From contig NZ_CP031466.1 in NCBI RefSeq assembly GCF_003368325.1, positions 2,976,001 to 3,040,000 of the forward strand: a stretch of 64,000 nucleotides of DNA, given 5' to 3'. The notes beneath the pieces were generated by a model that saw only the letters and a list, made by a program, of their open reading frames with translations, made no database searches and was not told the origin of the DNA. The position numbers were made by a program, and so were the translations under genes. This document shows, piece by piece, positions 52,203-60,487 of the stretch. Each line of letters begins with the position of its first letter. Position 1 is the stretch's first letter. This DNA comes from Paraburkholderia caffeinilytica (lineage in GTDB: Bacteria; Pseudomonadota; Gammaproteobacteria; Burkholderiales; Burkholderiaceae).

Positions 52203-52790
52203 ATGACGACCCTCAAGCAAACACCTTCGCAAACGGTTGGACCGTACTTCGCCTATGGTCTGTGCCCGCAGCAATACAACTTCGACTTCAAGAGCCTGTT
52301 TACACCGGTTCTGGCCGACCGCGAGGCGGTCGGCGAACACATCACGATCGTCGGCCAGGTATTCGACGGCGACGGCAAAGTAATCGGCGATGCAATGCTG
52401 GAAGTGTCGCAAGTAGACGCGCAAGGCCACTACCCGGAATCACGCGATGAAATCCTGGAGACGGGCTTCCGTGGCTTCGCCCGTGTCGGTACGGGCACCG
52501 ATCCGCACAAGCGGTTTGTCGTTGAAACGGTGAAACCCGGCCGCGCAAATCCGGACGAGGCGCCGCATCTGAATGTGATTGTGACGATGCGCGGCATGCT
52601 GCTGCACACCTTCACGCGCATCTATTTCGAGGACGAAGCCGAAGCCAATGAAAACGATGCCGTGCTGGCAGCAGTTCCGGCGGACCGGCGCGGCACGCTG
52701 ATCGCGCGTCGCGATCCGAATACGGCCAATGTGTACCGGTTCGACATCTATATGCAGGGCGACAAGGAAACCGTGTTTTTCGATCTGTGA
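52203..52790 (+). CDS. pcaG: Protocatechuate 3,4-dioxygenase alpha subunit
   Basis: A 195-residue partner of PcaH. It has the alpha-subunit pattern QTPSQTVGPYFAYGLCPQQYNF near the start, FDGDGKVIGDAMLEVSQVDAQGHYP, RVGTGTDPHKRFVVETVKPG and a C-terminal NVYRFDIYMQGDKETVFFDL. It lacks the iron ligands of PcaH, as expected. The gene starts three bases after pcaH, and a terminator follows 86 bp after its stop. The other pca genes (pcaB, C, D, I, J, F) are not in this window. Confidence 0.96.
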   Translation: MTTLKQTPSQTVGPYFAYGLCPQQYNFDFKSLFTPVLADREAVGEHITIVGQVFDGDGKVIGDAMLEVSQVDAQGHYPESRDEILETGFRGFARVGTGTDPHKRFVVETVKPGRANPDEAPHLNVIVTMRGMLLHTFTRIYFEDEAEANENDAVLAAVPADRRGTLIARRDPNTANVYRFDIYMQGDKETVFFDL

Positions 52791-52875
52791 CGCGGATTTT
52801 CTATACTTTCATATAGCTTTCACTTACACTGGAGATGATCCGTCTTGCGACTGGATCGCGAAACTCCGAGTAGTT

Positions 52876-52903
52876 AAGCCCGCCCCGCGCGGGCTTTTTT
52901 TTT
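52876..52903 (+). terminator. Rho-independent terminator after pcaHG
   Basis: An 8-bp G/C-rich stem AAGCCCGC/GCGGGCTT with a 5-nt loop runs into nine T residues on the plus strand. It should end the pcaHG transcript. Confidence 0.88.
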
Positions 52904-52915
52904 GGATGCTCGCGC

Positions 52916-53179
52916 TCAACAGCGGAAATGGTCGATGTTCTGCCCGGCGTAGATTGCACGGGCGAGCCAATCCGGCTTGTCGCCGTGACCGTCCCACGTG
53001 TTTCCGTAGGCGTCACGGTACATCACGGCCCGGATCGCGCTTTTATCGGCTTCGATCGAATCGGCCAGCGCTTCCATCGTAATGCCGTATTCGTCCATGC
53101 GTCGGCGGATCCACACGATCAGGCGCTCACGCGCATTCCCGTCGAGGTCGAACAGCCGTTGTTCTTCTCGCTCTTTCAT
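52916..53179 (-). CDS. Short H-NS-family nucleoid-associated protein
   Basis: An 87-residue protein resembling the C-terminal part of H-NS family members of Burkholderia: MDEYGITMEALADSIEA, then YRDAYGNTWDGHGDKPDWLARAIYAGQNIDHFRC, the DNA-binding AT-hook-like region. The N-terminal coiled-coil is short (about 25 residues), so oligomerisation may be limited. ATG at 53179 is chosen; a TTG at 53224 would add 15 residues. No strong ribosome site precedes either. A terminator-shaped hairpin lies just upstream. It ends against the pcaG terminator. Confidence 0.75.
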   Translation of the reverse strand: MKEREEQRLFDLDGNARERLIVWIRRRMDEYGITMEALADSIEADKSAIRAVMYRDAYGNTWDGHGDKPDWLARAIYAGQNIDHFRC

Positions 53180-53216
53180 AACGTACCGGTTTCGCGGCTG
53201 ATAATGCTCGCGCTGG

Positions 53217-53249
53217 AAAAACAAAGGCTTCGCTAAACAACGCGAAGCC
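53217..53249 (-). terminator. Terminator-like hairpin directly upstream of the H-NS-like gene
   Basis: On the minus strand the 8-bp stem GGCTTCGC/GCGAAGCC with an 8-nt loop is followed by TTTGTTTTT. The structure ends 47 bp before the ATG of the H-NS-like gene, and no minus-strand gene is visible upstream that it could serve. It may be an attenuator or the 3' end of a small RNA. Confidence 0.65.
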
Positions 53250-53654
53250 TAGGTGTGAATCAGATGGGTTGAGTGCGAAACGAACTCACGATGCCGCTCC
53301 CGATGCGCGACAACTCGCACCTGGAATCATGCCCAATAAATCCGGGATTTAGGGGAATTCGCCGGCAAACGGCTCGATTCGCGCCCGATCGGCCTTGGTG
53401 CTCCAAGGCTGCTTTAGCGTCTGGAAGGTGATTCTAGCATCCAATTTCCGCTGCCCGCAGCAACTGATTGTTTGCCTGCGACGACCGGCTTTCCTTGTCT
53501 TTTCCGTTTGCGTTCGGCGCCGGCCAATTCAATTCTTACCGGTTGTTTATGGGTTCGATTTATGGGTTGGATTCGCGCTGACCCAAACCAAAACCTCTCA
53601 CGCTCATGCTATGTTTCACGGACCCACATCGCCGCCCGTAGGAGACATACAAAA
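53250..53654. other. Intergenic region, possible minus-strand small RNA
   Basis: About 400 bp without a protein gene. The minus-strand terminator at its left edge could end an untranslated transcript from this region. I see no convincing promoter. The LysE gene ribosome site is at the right end. Confidence 0.35.
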
Positions 53655-54290
53655 ATGCCCGCCTCGACAGCCATCGTCACCATCCTGGCCGCACTGCTGC
53701 TCGGTGCCATGAGCCCCGGACCGAGCTTCGTCATCGTTGCCCGCAATGCCATCGGACTGTCACGCGGCGACGGCCTCGCAACGGCTGCCGGCATGGGCAT
53801 CGGCGGCGTGTTCTTCAGCGGTATCGCCTTGCTCGGCCTGTACACCTTGCTGGCGACCGTAGAGTGGTTGTACGTCGGCTTGAAAGTGGCTGGCGGCCTG
53901 TATCTGATCTACCTTGCGTCGAAGATCTGGCGCGGGGCGGCCAAACCCCTTGCGTTCGATGCCACGCAAGCTGTCGCCGCCAACGTGCGCAAATCTTTCT
54001 GGATCGGTTTGAGCACACAACTCAGCAATCCGAAAACTGCGGTCTACTACGGCAGTATCTTCGCGGCCCTGCTTCCGCAACATCCGCCGCTTTGGTGCTA
54101 CTTTGCGTTGCCTCCCGCGATCTTCGCCATTGAAGCCGGCTGGTACACCGTGGTTGCGCTGTGCTTTTCGAGCAAACGGCCGCGCGAGGTCTATTTGCAG
54201 TGGAAAGCCTGGATCGATCGCGTCGCCGCAAGCGCGGTGACCGCGCTCGGACTGCGCCTGATCCTGACGGCGCATAAAGTCGGCATCTGA
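53655..54290 (+). CDS. LysE/RhtB-family amino-acid exporter
   Basis: A 211-residue inner-membrane exporter with about six helices. The family start MPASTAIVTILAALLLGAMSPGPSFVIVARNAI contains the conserved SPGP, followed by GLATAAGMGIGG, a GLYLIYLASKIWRG segment and WIGLSTQLSNPKTAVYYGSIFAALLP. AGGAGAC lies upstream of the ATG. Substrate could be Lys, Thr, homoserine lactones or others. Confidence 0.9.
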   Translation: MPASTAIVTILAALLLGAMSPGPSFVIVARNAIGLSRGDGLATAAGMGIGGVFFSGIALLGLYTLLATVEWLYVGLKVAGGLYLIYLASKIWRGAAKPLAFDATQAVAANVRKSFWIGLSTQLSNPKTAVYYGSIFAALLPQHPPLWCYFALPPAIFAIEAGWYTVVALCFSSKRPREVYLQWKAWIDRVAASAVTALGLRLILTAHKVGI

Positions 54291-54583
54291 AACAGAGACC
54301 CTGCTTGAGCGGCGTGCCGTACCGCGCGGCACGGCACGCCGGCAACGAGCGCAACATGACCACGCGTCCTCGATAGACAAACAGGCCCCATAACAAAACA
54401 GTTACAAGATAAGTATTGACGCTGGCATGCCCCGGCGGTTACTGTGGCACCCGAAGTTCAAGAAGTTCGATTGCTGTTCATCAATGTCTCGCTCCTCAGC
54501 GGTATTCGTTGTCCTCTCCCTCCTTGACGCTTCATGCGCTCCTCAACAGAGCAAATCTTTCTATTTTTACTCAAGGATTCTTC

Positions 54584-54787
54584 ATGGATACCGGTACCGT
54601 TAAGTGGTTCAACGACAGCAAAGGCTTTGGCTTCATCACCCCGGACAAGGGCGGCGACGACCTGTTCGCGCACTTCTCCGAAATTCGCAGCGACGGCTTC
54701 AAGACGCTCGCTGAAAATCAGAAGGTGAGCTTCGAAACGAAGCAAGGCCCGAAGGGTCTGCAAGCGGCTAACATCAAGCCGCTGTAA
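54584..54787 (+). CDS. Cold-shock protein (CspA family)
   Basis: A 67-residue single-stranded nucleic-acid-binding protein. It has RNP1 KGFGFI and RNP2 DLFAHF, the [21 protein letters not shown] start and the [10 protein letters not shown] end. It should act as an RNA chaperone. The gene is preceded by about 200 bp free of genes, consistent with the long structured leader of cspA-type mRNAs. A possible promoter with TTGACG lies at 54416-54421. A small conserved gene follows at 55077. Confidence 0.95.
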   Translation: MDTGTVKWFNDSKGFGFITPDKGGDDLFAHFSEIRSDGFKTLAENQKVSFETKQGPKGLQAANIKPL

Positions 54788-55076
54788 GTTTGAAGGGCCC
54801 GGTGTCCGGCAACGGACATCGGGCTGCAGCGACATCCTCGCGGAGCTTTGTCTCCCACAGTTGGCGCGATCGCTTTTAGCTGCATGTGTTGTTCAGCAGC
54901 AAGTCCCAAGCGCCAAACGCCTCGTTGCACCTCATTCTCCCCTCTGGCTTTAACGCCCTTTTTAGCTTTCCGACTGCGTTTGGATTCGGCTCGCAATGGC
55001 TTGAATCGGCTCATCCGCGTGACCCGCATAGCGGCTCGCACGGCTAGCGCGCACTCGAACATTATTAAAATATAAA

Positions 55077-55301
55077 ATGCAGAACAAACATATTCATCAT
55101 TACAACGGCTACGCCGTCAAACCCTCGGCGCATCGTTTGCCCGACGGTAGCTTTTCATCCAACCTGCTGCTCGAATGCGCTGACAACACGCGTACCGAAG
55201 GGCGCTACCAGTTCTATTCGCTCGACTACTTTCCGAACGAAGAGCAGGCACTGCAGCACTCGGCACGCTGGGCACGCCGCTGGGTCGACACACGCGGCTA
55301 A
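55077..55301 (+). CDS. Small conserved hypothetical protein
   Basis: A 74-residue protein (MQNKHIHHYNGYAVKPSAHRLPDGSFSSNLLLE...) with a beta-rich core and a C-terminal helix (NEEQALQHSARWARRWVDTRG). The pattern YxGYxVxPSAxxLPDGxF...F...EEQALxHxxxxARxWVD resembles small HlyU-like/DUF6566-type domains common in Burkholderia, but I am not sure of the family. It lies 290 bp downstream of the cold-shock gene, on the same strand. Confidence 0.65.
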   Translation: MQNKHIHHYNGYAVKPSAHRLPDGSFSSNLLLECADNTRTEGRYQFYSLDYFPNEEQALQHSARWARRWVDTRG

Positions 55302-55359
55302 GCGCGAGTCGACGCAGATGCACGCAGAGATTCTGCGCCAGCATCGTTCAGCACCCCAT

Positions 55360-55379
55360 AGCGCGCCATCCGGCGCGCT
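55360..55379. terminator. Hairpin between convergent genes
   Basis: An 8-bp stem AGCGCGCC/GGCGCGCT with a 4-nt loop lies between the ends of the small hypothetical gene (55301) and the leftward acyl-CoA synthetase gene (55397). No T tract follows, so it is a probable but unproven terminator. Confidence 0.4.
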
Positions 55380-55396
55380 GGACCATCGTGCGCGGT

Positions 55397-57028
55397 CTAT
55401 TCGGTTTCTTCCGCCTTGATCCGCGCGCGCAGTTCGAACTTCTGAATCTTTCCCGTCGATGTCTTCGGCAATTCGCCGAAGCGCACCGCCTTGGGCAACT
55501 TGTACCCCGCAAGAAACTGCCGGCAATGCGCGATGATCTCGTCCGCACTCACCTGAGCGCCTTCCTTGAGTTCGACGAAGGCGCACGGTACCTCACCCCA
55601 CTTCGGATCGGCCATCGCCACCACGGCGGCAACCGACACCGCAGGGTGACGGTACAACGCGTCTTCCACCTCGATGCTCGAGATGTTCTCGCCGCCCGAA
55701 ATGATGATGTCCTTGCTGCGATCGCGGATACGGATGTAGCCGTCAGGCATCCGCACGCCAAGGTCGCCGGTGTGGAACCAGCCGCCACGGAAGGTCGCCT
55801 CCGTGGCGCGCTCGTTCTTCAGATATCCCTTCATGCAGATGTTGCCGCGGAACATGATCTCGCCTAGCGTTTCGCCGTCGTCAGGCACGGGGGCGAGCGT
55901 GTCCGGATCGAGCACCGTGACGGCCGCCTGCAGGTGATAACGCACACCTTGCCGCGCGTTCATTTCGGCGCGCGCGATGTCGTCGAGCGTTTCCCATTCG
56001 TCCTGTCTGGCGCAGACCGCGGCCGGGCCGTAGGTCTCGGTGAGTCCGTACACGTGCGTCAGGTCGAAGCCGATCTCCTTCATCTTCGCGATCACCGCCG
56101 GTGCGGGCGCCGCGCCCGCCACCATCGTCGATACGCGATGCGCGATACCCTCACGCCATTCGGCGGGCGCGTTCGCCAGCGCGCTTTGCACGATCGGCGC
56201 GCCGCAATAATGCGTGATGCCCTCACGGCGAATCAGTTCGAATACCGTTTTCGCGTCGAATTTGCGCAGACAGACATTGACGCCGGCACGCGCGGCAACG
56301 GTCCATGGGAAACACCAGCCGTTGCAGTGAAAGAGCGGCAAGGTCCATAGGTAGACCGCATGCTTGGGCATATCCCATTCGAGGATATTGCTGAGCGCAT
56401 TCAGATACGCGCCGCGATGGTGGTAGACCACGCCCTTCGGATCGCCGGTCGTGCCCGAGGTGTAGTTCAACGCAATAGCGTCCCACTCGTCGTCAGGCGA
56501 AGACCAGGCGAACTCGGGGTCGCCGGTTTGCAGGAAGGCTTCGTAGTCGATCGCGCGAATGAACTTGTCGGCGTCCGCAGGCATCGCATCGGCCACGCTG
56601 ATCACGCGCAACTCGGGGAATTCCAGCGCCGCGCGGTGCGCCAATTCGCTGTACTCCGTATCGACGATCAACGCCTTCGCCCCGCCATGACGCAACATGA
56701 ACAACAGCGACGACACGTCGAGCCGCGTGTTCAGCGTATTGAGCACGGCGCCGGCCATCGGCACGCCGAAGTGCGCTTCTATCATCGGAGGAATATTCGG
56801 CAGCAAAGCGGCAACCGTGTCGCCGCGTTCTATACCGGCCTGCCGCAATGCGCTGGCCAGGCGCCGGGTGCGCTCGTAGGTTTCGCGCCAGTTACGGCGA
56901 ATCGCCCCGTGGACGACCGCCGGCCGCGCACCGTAGACTTCCGCTGCGCGCACGATGAAATCGATGGGCGTCAGCGGGACATAATTGGCCTCGCGCCGCT
57001 GGAGGCCTTCTTCGAACATGTGCTTCAT
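55397..57028 (-). CDS. Acyl-CoA synthetase (AMP-binding, DmdB/medium-chain type)
   Basis: A 543-residue adenylate-forming enzyme that activates a carboxylic acid to its CoA thioester using ATP. The AMP-binding core motif is NYTSGTTGDPKGVVYHHRG, followed by HVYGLTETYGPAAV (A5), GWFHTGDLGVRMPDGYIRIRDRSKDIIISGGENIS (A7/A8) and the catalytic Lys in LPKTSTGKIQKFELR (A10). The sequence resembles DmdB-like 3-methylmercaptopropionyl-CoA and fatty-acyl-CoA ligases. It is divergent from a Crp/Fnr-type regulator with a palindrome between them. Substrate unknown. Confidence 0.9.
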   Translation of the reverse strand: MKHMFEEGLQRREANYVPLTPIDFIVRAAEVYGARPAVVHGAIRRNWRETYERTRRLASALRQAGIERGDTVAALLPNIPPMIEAHFGVPMAGAVLNTLNTRLDVSSLLFMLRHGGAKALIVDTEYSELAHRAALEFPELRVISVADAMPADADKFIRAIDYEAFLQTGDPEFAWSSPDDEWDAIALNYTSGTTGDPKGVVYHHRGAYLNALSNILEWDMPKHAVYLWTLPLFHCNGWCFPWTVAARAGVNVCLRKFDAKTVFELIRREGITHYCGAPIVQSALANAPAEWREGIAHRVSTMVAGAAPAPAVIAKMKEIGFDLTHVYGLTETYGPAAVCARQDEWETLDDIARAEMNARQGVRYHLQAAVTVLDPDTLAPVPDDGETLGEIMFRGNICMKGYLKNERATEATFRGGWFHTGDLGVRMPDGYIRIRDRSKDIIISGGENISSIEVEDALYRHPAVSVAAVVAMADPKWGEVPCAFVELKEGAQVSADEIIAHCRQFLAGYKLPKAVRFGELPKTSTGKIQKFELRARIKAEETE

Positions 57029-57109
57029 CGCTTTGTCTCCTGAGGCGCTGGCCGCGCCGCCGATTATTCTGATTGATGAGCTAGCCTAGCAATCGTCATG
57101 GTGAACTGT

Positions 57110-57127
57110 CTGTCATTCAAATGACAG
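57110..57127. promoter_or_regulatory. 18-bp palindrome between acyl-CoA synthetase and Crp/Fnr gene
   Basis: CTGTCATT and AATGACAG surround a 2-bp centre. TGTCA/TGACA half-sites resemble Crp/Fnr-family operators. The element lies 82 bp before the acyl-CoA synthetase start and 58 bp before the regulator start, so it could control both. Confidence 0.6.
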
Positions 57128-57184
57128 AGTAGTGCGCCCTGGCTCCCTCAACCAACTTCGCCGCACATGCCCCGCTAGCCGCTT

Positions 57185-57931
57185 ATGGACGACGCACCGT
57201 TTTCCGCCGCCGCAGACTCTCGCTCGCACCGGCCCGAACGGGTTCCGCGCGCAGATCTGCCGCGGCTTTTCGGCACCTGCGCGTGGTTCAGGGCGCTCGC
57301 CGCCGAGCATCAGGCCATGGTTCTTGCCAGCGCGTCCGCCGGGCGGCTGGAAGGCGGCGCATGGATCGCGCGCCGCCAGGAGCCGTCAGACTACTGGATC
57401 GGTGTCCATTCCGGCCTCATCAAACTCGCCATCTACAACGCCTCGGGACGCAGCTGCACGCTCTCCGGCGTGCCGCCCGGAGGCTGGTTCGGCGAAGGCA
57501 GCGTGATCAAGCGCGAACTGCGCAAATACGACGTGGCCGCCATTCAGCCTTCGCTCGTGATGTTCGTGCCCTCGGAGACGTTCCATGCGCTGCTCGACTC
57601 GAGCCTGCCGTTCACCGGCTTCGTGATCCGGCAGTTGAACAACCGCATGGGTGAATTCATTGCGTCGATCCAGAATAGCCGGCTGCTGGATGTCGACGCG
57701 CGCGTCGCCCAGTCGCTCGCGCAACTGTTCAATCCCGACCTCTATCCCGACACCGGGCGCACGCTGGCCATTTCGCAGGAAGAAGTCGGCCTGCTGGCGG
57801 GCGTGTCGCGGCAACGGATCAATCAGGCACTGCAAAACCTCGAAAGGCTGCAGATTTTGCGCCTTTCGTACAACCAGATCGACGTGCTGGACCTCGACCG
57901 TCTGTGCGCGTTTGGCCGGGAGCAGATCTAG
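57185..57931 (+). CDS. Crp/Fnr-family transcriptional regulator
   Basis: A 248-residue regulator. The N-terminal cyclic-nucleotide-binding-like domain (about 30-150) has AGRLEGGAWIARRQEP, YNASGRSCTLSGVPPGGWFGEGSVI but lacks the Arg-containing cAMP cassette. The C-terminal winged helix (about 165-245) reads LAISQEEVGLLAGVSRQRINQALQNLERLQILRLSYNQIDVLD, with a recognition helix SRQRINQALQ. There are no Fnr-type Cys residues. It is divergent from an acyl-CoA synthetase and is probably its regulator. Ligand unknown. Confidence 0.88.
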   Translation: MDDAPFSAAADSRSHRPERVPRADLPRLFGTCAWFRALAAEHQAMVLASASAGRLEGGAWIARRQEPSDYWIGVHSGLIKLAIYNASGRSCTLSGVPPGGWFGEGSVIKRELRKYDVAAIQPSLVMFVPSETFHALLDSSLPFTGFVIRQLNNRMGEFIASIQNSRLLDVDARVAQSLAQLFNPDLYPDTGRTLAISQEEVGLLAGVSRQRINQALQNLERLQILRLSYNQIDVLDLDRLCAFGREQI

Positions 57932-58180
57932 GGCAAGTGCGCTTGACGGCTTCTTGCAGCCCGCCGTGGTCTCCTCCGATCTTGTACGGATTTAGCTCGA
58001 CTTTCCTCGATGTTTCTCCGATTTTCCCCGACGTTTCCCGCTTTTCGTCAGCCGCCTCAGGCCGGACATTCACGTTTCAGGCTGCAATTTCGGACGCCGG
58101 AATAAAGAATCAACGGCAATCGCCGTTATGCCGGCTATGCAACGCAGATTGCAGCCCCTCCCTATTCCGGACTCAACGTA

Positions 58181-59755
58181 ATGTCGAAACCGACCATGAA
58201 CCGTCTGACACTAAAACAGAAATTGTGGGTGCCGATACTGCTGTGCTGGGCGGCGCTCCTGATCGTGACCGTTGTGAATGCGTTCGATGCACGAAACGCC
58301 CAAATGGACGCACGGCGCGCGGATCTGGCCGACGTCACCGACATGGCGCTGTCGATCGTCGCGGATTATGCGAAGCAGGCCGACGCCGGCAAGCTCCCGC
58401 TCGACGAAGCCAAACAGCAGGCCATCGCCCGCATCAACGCACAGCGTTATGGCACATCGGGCTACGTGACGATCGTGCGCAGCGATTCGGTGATGGTCGC
58501 CCATCCGATGAGTCCGAAGCTGAACGGCAAGGACATGAGCGGTTTCCGCGACGCCAAAGGCAATGCGCTGTATCACGACATCGCGCAGGCAGGCGGCTCG
58601 GCGAGCGGCGCAGGCTATCTACGCTACTGGTGGCCGAAACCCGGTGAGACGGCGCCGAGCGAAAAGATCGGCTATGTGAAACGCTTCGGCCCGTGGAACT
58701 GGGACTTTATCGCCGGCGCCTACATGGACGACATCCAGGCGCAGTTCTACGCAACGCTCGCGCGCTCGGCCGGCATGCTGGTGTTGCTGGGCGTGCTGGT
58801 GTCGTTCGTGGCCTCGCGCGTGGTGCGCAACGTATCGCGTTCGATCGGCGGCGAGCCCTCCACTGCGGCTGCGATTGCCATGCAGATCGCCCGCGGCGAT
58901 CTCGCCACTCACATCGACCTGCGTCGCGACGATACGTCGAGCCTGCTGTTCTCGCTGCGCGAGATGCGCAATCAATTGGCCGCGACCGTCGCGCGGATCA
59001 AGACATCCGCCGAGACGATCACGATCGCCTCGAAAGAAATCGCCGCCGGCAACCTGGATCTGTCGAGCCGTACTGAAGAGCAGGCGGCTTCGTTGCAGCA
59101 GACCGCCGCCAGCATGGACGAACTTACGAAGACCGTCACGCAGAACGCCGACAATGCGGCGACCGCGTCGGAACTCGCAGCGGAAGCATCGAATATTGCC
59201 GCGCGCGGCGGCGAGGTCGTCAACGACGTGGTCGAGAAAATGGCCGGCATCACCGATAGTTCGCGCAAGATCGGCGAGATCATCAGCGTGATTGAAGGCA
59301 TCGCGTTCCAGACCAATATCCTCGCGCTGAACGCGGCGGTGGAAGCGGCGCGCGCCGGTGAAGAAGGCCGCGGCTTCGCGGTCGTCGCGGGCGAAGTGCG
59401 CAATCTCGCGCAGCGCAGCGCGACGGCGGCCAAAGAGATCAAGGTGCTGATCCATCAGTCCGTTGCGCAGGTCGGCGAAGGCTCGACGCTGGCAGGCAAA
59501 GCCGGCAGTACGATCGGCGAGGTGGTCGACGCCGTGCGCCGCGTGACGGCGATCATGAACGAGATCTCGGCGGCCTCGAAAGAGCAGAGCTCGGGCATCG
59601 GCGAAGTCAATCTCGCGATCCGCCAGATGGACGATGTAACGCAGCGCAATGCCGCGCTAGTCGAACAGGCTGCGGCCGCGGCCGGCTCGCTCGATGAGCA
59701 GACCGAACGTCTGCGCAATGCGGTTGCAGTGTTCAAGGTCGAACACCATGCCTGA
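58181..59755 (+). CDS. Methyl-accepting chemotaxis protein with single Cache domain
   Basis: A 524-residue chemoreceptor. A first membrane helix (about 13-33) is followed by a periplasmic sCache_2 domain (about 45-185; [53 protein letters not shown]), a second helix (about 190-212), HAMP and the cytoplasmic signalling domain. The hairpin tip reads [28 protein letters not shown], with flanking methylation helices. No C-terminal CheR-binding pentapeptide. A second ATG at 58196 is possible. A terminator follows at 59800. Ligand unknown. Confidence 0.93.
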   Translation: MSKPTMNRLTLKQKLWVPILLCWAALLIVTVVNAFDARNAQMDARRADLADVTDMALSIVADYAKQADAGKLPLDEAKQQAIARINAQRYGTSGYVTIVRSDSVMVAHPMSPKLNGKDMSGFRDAKGNALYHDIAQAGGSASGAGYLRYWWPKPGETAPSEKIGYVKRFGPWNWDFIAGAYMDDIQAQFYATLARSAGMLVLLGVLVSFVASRVVRNVSRSIGGEPSTAAAIAMQIARGDLATHIDLRRDDTSSLLFSLREMRNQLAATVARIKTSAETITIASKEIAAGNLDLSSRTEEQAASLQQTAASMDELTKTVTQNADNAATASELAAEASNIAARGGEVVNDVVEKMAGITDSSRKIGEIISVIEGIAFQTNILALNAAVEAARAGEEGRGFAVVAGEVRNLAQRSATAAKEIKVLIHQSVAQVGEGSTLAGKAGSTIGEVVDAVRRVTAIMNEISAASKEQSSGIGEVNLAIRQMDDVTQRNAALVEQAAAAAGSLDEQTERLRNAVAVFKVEHHA

Positions 59756-59799
59756 CTGAGCGGCGCGCTCATGCAGCCGGCAAAAGTAGCCGACTGATC

Positions 59800-59840
59800 A
59801 AAGGCCGTCATCCGGTTGCCGGGTGACGGCCTTTGTCTTT
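59800..59840 (+). terminator. Rho-independent terminator after the chemoreceptor gene
   Basis: An 11-bp stem AAAGGCCGTCA/TGACGGCCTTT is extended by an inner CCGG pairing around a short loop, followed by TTTGTCTTTGT. It is oriented for the chemoreceptor gene. Confidence 0.85.
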
Positions 59841-59866
59841 GTCATGCCGGAACAATCCCGAGCCCG

Positions 59867-60220
59867 CTACACAGTGCGCGGGCCGCTCCTGCGAGTGACA
59901 GGCCGCGCCAGCATGGCATCGGTATCGAATAGCGCAAAGGCGATATTGACCAGCACCCCTGAATTCTTCCAGCGCAGATAGTAGCGATGCGCAGTCTGAT
60001 AGGGCGCATAGCGTTCGGGCATCGCGTGCCACGGCTTGCCCGTGTGCAGCACCCACAGCACACTGTTCACCACGCAACGAATGTCGATGCTGGGACGGCC
60101 ACGCCGAGGTCCGTGGTCTTCCATTTCAGGCAGGAGCGGTACGATGAGATGCCATTGCTCGTCGGTGAGATCCTGAATGGCCGGCGTGCGATCCAGCGAG
60201 TTTGAACCGGAAGTATCCAT
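59867..60220 (-). pseudogene. Orphan IS5-type transposase N-terminal domain (DUF4096)
   Basis: A 117-residue frame with the DUF4096 start of IS4/IS5 transposases: LTDEQWHLIVPLLPEMEDHGPRRGRPSIDIRCVVNSVLWVLHTGKPWHAMPERYAPYQTAHRYYLRWKN. It stops before the first catalytic Asp, and about 200 residues of the DDE core are absent. No room for them exists before the chemoreceptor terminator, and I find no terminal inverted repeats. It is most likely a truncated remnant. A domesticated DNA-binding protein is possible because the remaining frame is intact. Confidence 0.65.
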
Positions 60221-60432
60221 GCAGTAAGAACGCGCGCTTGCAGCACACGTGCTGGCGTCGCCGCGAAAAATAGAGTCAATAAATCAATCTTTTTGAGACT
60301 ACCCCAAGCGCGCTTCAAAGAAAGTCAATTATTGTCAGACTCGTGTGCGTAATTGTCAGAAACCGCCATACGTCATTCGCTGACGCAGCAGAAGCTCGCG
60401 CCGGGTGCCGGCCACCAAAATGCCGCGTCAAT

Positions 60433-60462
60433 AAAAAAAGGTGCCGCGAACGGCACCTTTTC
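60433..60462 (-). terminator. Rho-independent terminator after the second porin
   Basis: On the minus strand, AAAGGTGCCG and CGGCACCTTT form a 10-bp stem with a 4-nt loop followed by T residues. It lies 26 bp past the porin stop. Confidence 0.88.
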
Positions 60463-60487
60463 TACAACAACCCGCTTCTGCTGAAAC

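Noticed and set aside
54718..55062. Minus-strand frame overlapping the end of the cold-shock gene
   Set aside because: It overlaps a conserved gene, the product is Arg-rich without domains, and there is no ribosome site.
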